Assembly: GCA_035236585.1 (NCBI GenBank)
Contig: CP141139.1
Location: 35,721,217-35,785,216, forward strand
Origin: Warburgia ugandensis
Lineage: Eukaryota > Streptophyta > Magnoliopsida > Canellales > Canellaceae
DNA: 64,000 nucleotides
Direction: 5' to 3'
Under the pieces are notes generated by a model, which did no database searches, was not told the DNA's origin, and saw only the letters and a program-made list of their open reading frames with translations. The position numbers and the translations under genes were made by a program. Positions within the stretch are counted from its first letter, which is position 1, and each line of letters opens with the position of its first letter. Shown piece by piece: positions 58,727-64,000 of the stretch.

Positions 58727-60027
58727 TTGGGGGCAGAGATTGCCCAACATGCATTCAACTGACCGAATTACCTACAGTTATGGAATCAGAAACGTCGTCA
58801 GCAGATCTAAACAAATGCCGGAGACAAAACTTATTACAACTCAAAAGATGATGGATCTCATCAACGATTGATGTAGTATGTAACGGTGAAACAGCCCTCA
58901 TTCACCCAAGCTATAACACTGGAAGAATTTGCTTCAGCCGTCAAAGAACTATACAAATCCCGATGGGAAGAACTTCAATCTTTTGAATGTGTTACTCCTG
59001 AGTTTTATGCATTTGGCTTGTATTGCCATATTCTTAGCTTTGTGAAGGGAGAGGGGCGTAATTCTGAAACTTTCTACACTTAACAGAATGATTGGTAGTG
59101 TAATTCTTGTGTTTATTGTCATTCATTTTATATGTAATTTGTGAGAGATGAAAATTGTGTCCAAAGATGAGGAATCATTATTTGTTCTTATGGGCATAGT
59201 AGTGCATCATTATCTGGAGTCACTAGTTGTAGAGAGAAACTTGAAATGTGTTAATAACCCTTCAGAGATAAACATGTGCTAGTGCAGTCAAAGCAATGTC
59301 CCCAGCACGATGCAATGCTAATGAATCCATGAAGGAGAAATCTATGCAATACTACTGCCAGTCCCATCATTTCTGTCATAACATAGTAATTGAATGATCG
59401 AACAGTCAAGCCCAGGAAACTATAACAAATTGTATCCATGACCTCGTGGGCTATTTCTTTTCAAGTTGATTGGTGGAATGAGCATAGGTAGCTGCTTGGG
59501 AGGTTCTGTACCGGCCGATTATAATCAAGTGCCATCCATTCCATTAGCGCCAAGCTCAAGATTCTGTTAACTATTGCTTATAGTTATTCAGTATGATGTA
59601 AAAGTTCACAATGTTAAAATATCAGCACCTAATAACATATTTCATCTTAAAGTTTGCCACTTTGATGCCATATATTTCACAGAATGGCAGCTGAGCCTTC
59701 TTAGCCAGCACATATCGGCGAAGCTTCCTTCTCAGAAGGAAGCTCAATCTTGGAAGATCACATCTTGCACTTATTTTGATTGCTGTTCAAGACTCTCACT
59801 TTCAGTTAAATAAAGTTGTCCATTTTCATTACATTCTTGTTATGGAAGAGTTTAAATTTGCATTAGGTGACAAGTAGAATTTCAGCATAGAGGTTACTGC
59901 TCTGATATCCAGGAGTAGTTGCTTGTTCCAACACATTTTTCTGCATTTGGCATTACCTCAGTAATTTGATTATGGTTGGTCAGGTGCATGTTTCATGATT
60001 TTGATGGAATGTTTGTGTGCTTTATAG
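58727..60027. other. Region between the duplicated segment and the FAX-like exons
   Basis: A 65-codon frame at 58886-59083 (ITLEEFASAVKELYKSRWEE...) is the only stretch that looks somewhat protein-like, but I do not recognise it and see no clear splice partners. No first exons of the FAX-like gene were found here. Confidence 0.4.
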
Positions 60028-60298
60028 GCTTATTTTCTGATGCAAGTGCCTGCAATGAAGGGCGTGGGCGATGCTATCGGATTTGGATTTGCCTTTATCT
60101 TCTCGTGTATTTGGTATACCTTTCTCCATAATTTTAACTTTCTTAGCACAATTAAGCCCTTGCTAAATTCTGTCTTTTCTTCTGTCAGGTATACGATTGG
60201 CAGGTACTCATAAACCTATGCCTGTTGGCCCTTTTCTTGGTCTTGCTTTATGTGCTTTGACTGTATTTATCTCTTCCTATCTTCAAGAGAGGATATAA
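60028..60298 (+). pseudogene. Last two exons of a Tmemb_14 / FATTY ACID EXPORT-like gene (partial)
   Basis: Exon 60028-60106 follows acceptor TTTATAG and is joined at donor T|GTATTT to exon 60189-60298 after acceptor TCTGTCAG. Read together in frame they give AYFLMQVPAMKGVGDAIGFG, then FAFIFSC, then IRLAGTHKPMPVGPFLGLAL, ending ISSYLQERI and a stop. Two membrane segments and the R-x(3)-T-x-K-x-MPxGP-type signature resemble plastid Tmemb_14 proteins such as FAX4, which move fatty acids across the plastid envelope. No upstream exon carrying the transit peptide and first helix was found in the 2 kb before it, so this is either a gene fragment or a gene with a very distant 5' part. The family call is from memory and moderate. 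Confidence 0.45.
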
Positions 60299-60849
60299 TC
60301 CATGGCAGTTTCCAGCACCAGAAGTGGAACTTGTCCCATGTTATTGTAAGAAGGAGAATAGTTGCAAGGAATTTTGATCTGATCTGTGCAACTTATGTTG
60401 ATGCAGAAAGCTAACTTATTTAGCACTTGCAACCCTCAAGTCTTCCCAGTTAATAATGGATTCTGATTTCAGATGCATATCTGCCTTGGCTTCTTTTTTA
60501 TGTCAATCCTGTAAATGGAAAGGTTTAAAGCCTTCTAGTGGTCTTACAGGATCACTTATGCAAATTGGTAACTTCTCTTCTAATTTTTTTACATGGAATG
60601 CATCATCTAGAAGCGCCTTAGCTATGCGAATAATCATTGTTGAAACATAGAAACCATCTTTATTCAGTAATGCTATAGCTGCAGAAATCTCTCTCTAATA
60701 AAAGAACACAACTGAAAAATGAATGTGCCGAATCATAAGGAAAAAAAAAAAAATGAAAAAGAAAAAAAAATGAAAGAGAAGAATCACCCAATAGAATCCC
60801 TAATGATGAATGCCAGGAAGCAATCAAACATTCATGTCGAGATACTGTC

Positions 60850-61876
60850 CTATGCCCATGGTACTTGAATTATCACTGCTATCGCGGCAATCAACAGTAC
60901 CTTCTCTATAGAAAATTTGCTTGCAGAACTTGGTACCGTGTTCTGGGTATTAGTAGTAGTACCAGAGGGAGTGCCAGAGGGAGATCCTGCCCATATAAAG
61001 AAACACATTTGCATCAATTATATCTGAACATCTACTATTAAAACTACTGCATGAAGGTCCTGATAAATATGAGAAATGTAGATTACCTACATTCTAGATG
61101 GGAAATGATATTTCCACCCCCTTCCATTCACCTAACTCCTGCCCCTTAGTGGTTTTTTTGGGTATTCATGATTTGCCTTTATGGTTATATGTTGAAGAAG
61201 TCAAAACTTCACAGGGTGTAAATGTCCACAAAAACCACTCGGGGGCTGGAGTAACGTGAATTAAGGGGGTGGGAATATCATTTCCCATTGTAGAATCAGC
61301 TACAAACTCAGTTAAACTCAATGGTAGAAACGAGAAATCGACCAAACTGATGGTATCTTAACCCTAGATGAGGAGAAACCATTCTGTTCTGTGGTTTAGT
61401 ACGGGCTTGTTCCTTTGCAATGGGCCCATGTTTTCAGGTTTAGAGGAGTTACAAGTGTACCTAAGAATTGGGTTGCAACATGATCTTAGGTTTGCATGCT
61501 TGACAGCCATCATCAAAATTGAACTTACAATGACAAAAAATGATGCTACGACAATGAGATGCTTACCTCCACTTCTACTGCAGGCGGCAATGTTAAAGTT
61601 GGCTCCACATTTAGAAGGTAATAATAGAGCATTTGTCACATTGATGCTAGTCTGCCCACCTGCAGCATTGCTGCTCGGCAAATTGCAAAGGCACTGTGGG
61701 TTTGACTGGATTACTGATTTCAGAGGATCGCAGCAGCTGCTGGATGGCCTCGATGTGGAATTGAGGTAATTGAAGCAAGGCACGAGCTGGGTTAAGCATG
61801 ACGAATCTTGGGCCTGAGACTCCGATGCTAGGACTGCCAAGGCAAACAAAAAACACCAGGCAAAAGCCTTCTCCAT
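60850..61876 (-). CDS. LTPG: GPI-anchored non-specific lipid-transfer protein, two exons
   Basis: Exon 1 is 61876-61567 and exon 2 is 60986-60850 (447 nt, 148 residues), joined in phase 1 with GT-AG ends. LTPG proteins bind lipids in the wall/membrane space and serve cuticle and suberin deposition. A signal peptide covers residues 1 to about 22. The eight-cysteine motif is complete: C27, C34, CC48-49, C62-x-C64, C90, C99. A Ser/Thr/Pro-rich spacer (GSPSGTPSGTTTNTQNTVPS) leads to a hydrophobic tail (about 131-148, VLLIAAIAVII), as expected for GPI attachment near the SSAS residues. The unspliced frame would read on to 61364 and lose this anchor, so exon 2 is essential to the model. The intron carries a MITE. 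A TATAAATA box lies about 105 bases upstream. Confidence 0.92.
61100..61286. mobile_element. MITE (187 bp) in the LTPG intron
   Basis: Inverted ends of about 58 bp: the left starts GGGAAATGATATTTCCACCC, and the right read in reverse starts GGGAAATGATATTCCCACCC. Both continue to AGTGGTTTTT. Flanks ATTCTAGAT (61091-61099) and ATTGTAGAA (61287-61295) match at 7 of 9 positions, a 9-bp Mutator-like duplication. It has no coding capacity and does not touch the splice sites. Confidence 0.88.
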
Positions 61877-61978
61877 CGGGATCTTAAAACTCAGCTTTGG
61901 GTTACGTGCAAACTGGACGCTGTCCCGTTAGTTTTGCTCCAAATATTGTTGTCTTGTTTTTCTCTGCGGTACCTGCTG

Positions 61979-61986
61979 TATTTATA
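61979..61986 (-). promoter_or_regulatory. TATA box of the LTPG gene
   Basis: TATAAATA on the minus strand, about 105 bases upstream of the ATG at 61876, would place transcription start about 70-80 bases before the start codon. This is inferred from position and consensus only. Confidence 0.6.
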
Positions 61987-64000
61987 GATTCTTTCCAAAT
62001 TTTGACTGATTTTCGTTCATGCATATTTCCCGTGTTTTCTTGTTCTTTGCCTGTATTGGACGGTAAGGTTGGCGATCTAACTTGCTGTTTATAGAGTTGA
62101 CTGTGGTTCTCTTTGCTAAGCAGAGTTGACGCTAGGACGGTGAATTGGGGTGGATTTGGTGGAGCAACTTTAAACGGTACAAGTGATGTGGATGCTTTGT
62201 AGTTTTCTTTTGTGGTGAATCTGGGATTCTTTCCTCTTTGTTTTGCTTTCAAAATTGCTAACCAGGCATAGCAGCGGCTACATATTCTGCCAGGTCTAGT
62301 TTGTGGCTTCCCATTGGTTGACATCGGGACCATATGGCACATGCCAATGTTGTTGGGAGTTGGACAGTACATTTTGGAAAACCAACGAGTCCACATGCAT
62401 GTAGCAGTGTGATCCCTCGTTAGAGGGCTTTTCCAATGTGGATATGTCCGATATGGGGCAGATTAGCACTGTTCAGACAAGTGTTGCATCTGATAGGTGA
62501 CCAAGAAAAAGTTAGGCTATAAAAGTCAATCAGATTTTTCTAATTCAAGGAATAAAAAGTTAATTAATTGGATGTGGTAGGATCGTAATCAATAGAAATT
62601 TGTCTCAGTACGCATGGGATCCATTGAAAAGAAGGCTAAACACGGCTTCAGTTGGTCCCCGACCTCAAAGAAAGAGATGGTTGTACTTGAGATGAGGTCA
62701 TTGTTAACTTGAGATTAAGATCATTGTTAATTTGGTGCAAAGGCTTTCTCCTCCCTTTGTTTTTCTTTCTTTGTTACCACCTCATTCTTAATTTCTAGCC
62801 AGCTCTCCACTGGTTTCTCTTCCAAAAGTGACATTGTAGAATGCAATTCACATGACAAGTGGCCCCTAAGCACATAAAGGAGTGCGCTTTGGATGATCTG
62901 ACAAGTTCATCTTATTGCTCCAACTTAGATAAGGGAAACGTATTATTTGACCCTTGTAACTACCGCTACTTTTTCAATTGCCCCTCCAACAAAATATTGG
63001 CCTCAACTATCAAGGAAGTTCAATTTGGTCCCTCCATCTCATTTTCCGTAGAAATAGTTATAGAACTTACAAGTGGAGGACCCACATTGTTGTCATGCTT
63101 GCTCAAGGGACAAAATTACTCCTACAATGGTGTTAGATTTTCAAATCTCGACCCTGTCTATTTTCAAATCTCCTATCCCCACCACACACTAAGAAATTTT
63201 GTCTAGGGAGGTCCGTAAGAAAGAAATGCTACATAAAGTGCTTGCAAAATCTTGGATTTACTCAAATAAATGTGATTCTAATGGCGCCTGTAAAATCTTG
63301 GATTTACGCGAACAAAACACCGATAAGATGACCCTTCAATCAAGAGCATCAAGCATTAGCCAGCTCCCAAAATCCACGAATGATAAAGCAAGAAGAACAG
63401 GTTCGTTAATATTGACGTTTTCTATTTGGGGTAGAGCTTTGTTTTCTTGTAGCACACCTTGTGCTAATTCAATCAGTTTAAACAAATTTCTCCAGTTTTA
63501 GACATTCCCTGTCCAGTAAACCTTGAGTACTGTGTGCTTGGACAACCATTTTTTTGGATGGTTGGATTGCCTAATCCTCATTACATGTGGCTTACAAGGT
63601 ATTCCTAAGAGAAAATAAATGGGCCAGTTCAAAGAAAGGTGGAACTTTCACAGAAAAAGTAAGGCGCCATTTAGAAACTAGCATGTATTATGCACTTCCG
63701 ATCTCTCCTGCACTCCCCACATATACCGGCAACTTGAGAAATTGAAGGGTTTCTCTATTTTATGATTGAGAATGGAAGAAATTGGCTTGGATTATTATTT
63801 TGTAGGAAAATAACATTGGAATCTATTTTTATAATAAAGGAGCTCTCTTGTTAAAGGTTTTCGATTCGATGTTTGATTTGATATCGACGCCATTCATTTA
63901 GGCTAACATGACAATAAAGTGGGTCTCACTTTTGAACCACTTGTTAGTTGGGTTTTAAGGAGGTCTATTTAATTGCATTTCTTAGGCGTTTTTAAAAAAT
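61987..64000. other. Region upstream of LTPG to window end
   Basis: This holds the LTPG promoter side, then AT-rich sequence. Around 62935-63120 there is TE-like text (AAGGGAAACGTATTATTTGACCC, CAATTTGGTCCCTCC) similar in style to non-coding Mutator arms, but no matching opposite end was found. The reading frames at 61902, 62859 and 63199 resemble no known proteins. Confidence 0.5.

Noticed and set aside
58886-59083. 65-codon frame with ITLEEFASAVKELYKSRWEE
   Set aside because: It looks protein-like, but no family could be named and no neighbouring exon joins it convincingly.
61364-61566. Unspliced extension of the LTPG frame
   Set aside because: It lies beyond a consensus donor and lacks the expected GPI signal, which exon 2 supplies.
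1-64000. CRISPR arrays, rRNA, tRNA genes
   Set aside because: None seen. Tandem repeats present are mini- and microsatellites, and tRNA-like boxes belong to SINEs.

Overview
This is nuclear DNA from a flowering plant. The genes have plant-type introns, the proteins belong to plant families, and the space between them holds plant LTR retrotransposons, an RTE-type LINE, tRNA-derived SINEs (mostly Au-like) and MITEs. Introns of 3 to 9 kb and frequent repeats suggest a medium to large genome, possibly a magnoliid or another early-diverging lineage. The species cannot be fixed from the sequence.

Layout: 0-3.5 kb holds retrotransposon remains (the end of a Ty3-type LTR, a copia LTR with primer-binding site and a 34-bp minisatellite leader, a copia gag-protease fragment) and a SINE. 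An intronless PAM68-family gene (photosystem II assembly) lies at 3984-4553 (+). The ANGUSTIFOLIA (plant CtBP-like) gene runs from 25936 to 6917 (-) in seven exons. Its last intron is 9.0 kb and its third holds an RTE LINE with perfect 18-bp target duplications. Upstream of it are a 285-bp tandem duplication and three SINEs. A two-exon gene matching Arabidopsis At1g01500 lies at 36749-30848 (-). In Arabidopsis these two genes are also neighbours (At1g01500/At1g01510), so this looks like conserved microsynteny.

From 37 to 43 kb the window is gene-poor, with SINEs, a MITE and a microsatellite. From 43.5 to 55.2 kb lies an old Ty3/gypsy chromovirus fossil on the minus strand, into which two further LTR-type sequences of about 3.2 and 3.3 kb were inserted. 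The stretch 57.7-58.7 kb is a second copy of 684 bp of the At1g01500-like intron, enlarged by two SINEs. It is followed by what look like the last two exons of a Tmemb_14/FATTY ACID EXPORT-type gene (60028-60298, +). A complete two-exon GPI-anchored lipid-transfer protein gene lies at 61876-60850 (-), with a MITE in its intron. The last 2 kb show no convincing gene.

The genes do not form one pathway. PAM68 and the FAX-like fragment suggest plastid functions, ANGUSTIFOLIA acts in cell shape and Golgi/nuclear regulation, and LTPG acts at the cell surface. No wholly new system is claimed. The most informative features are the duplicated intron segment with dated SINE insertions, the expanded ANGUSTIFOLIA gene and the nested retroelement.
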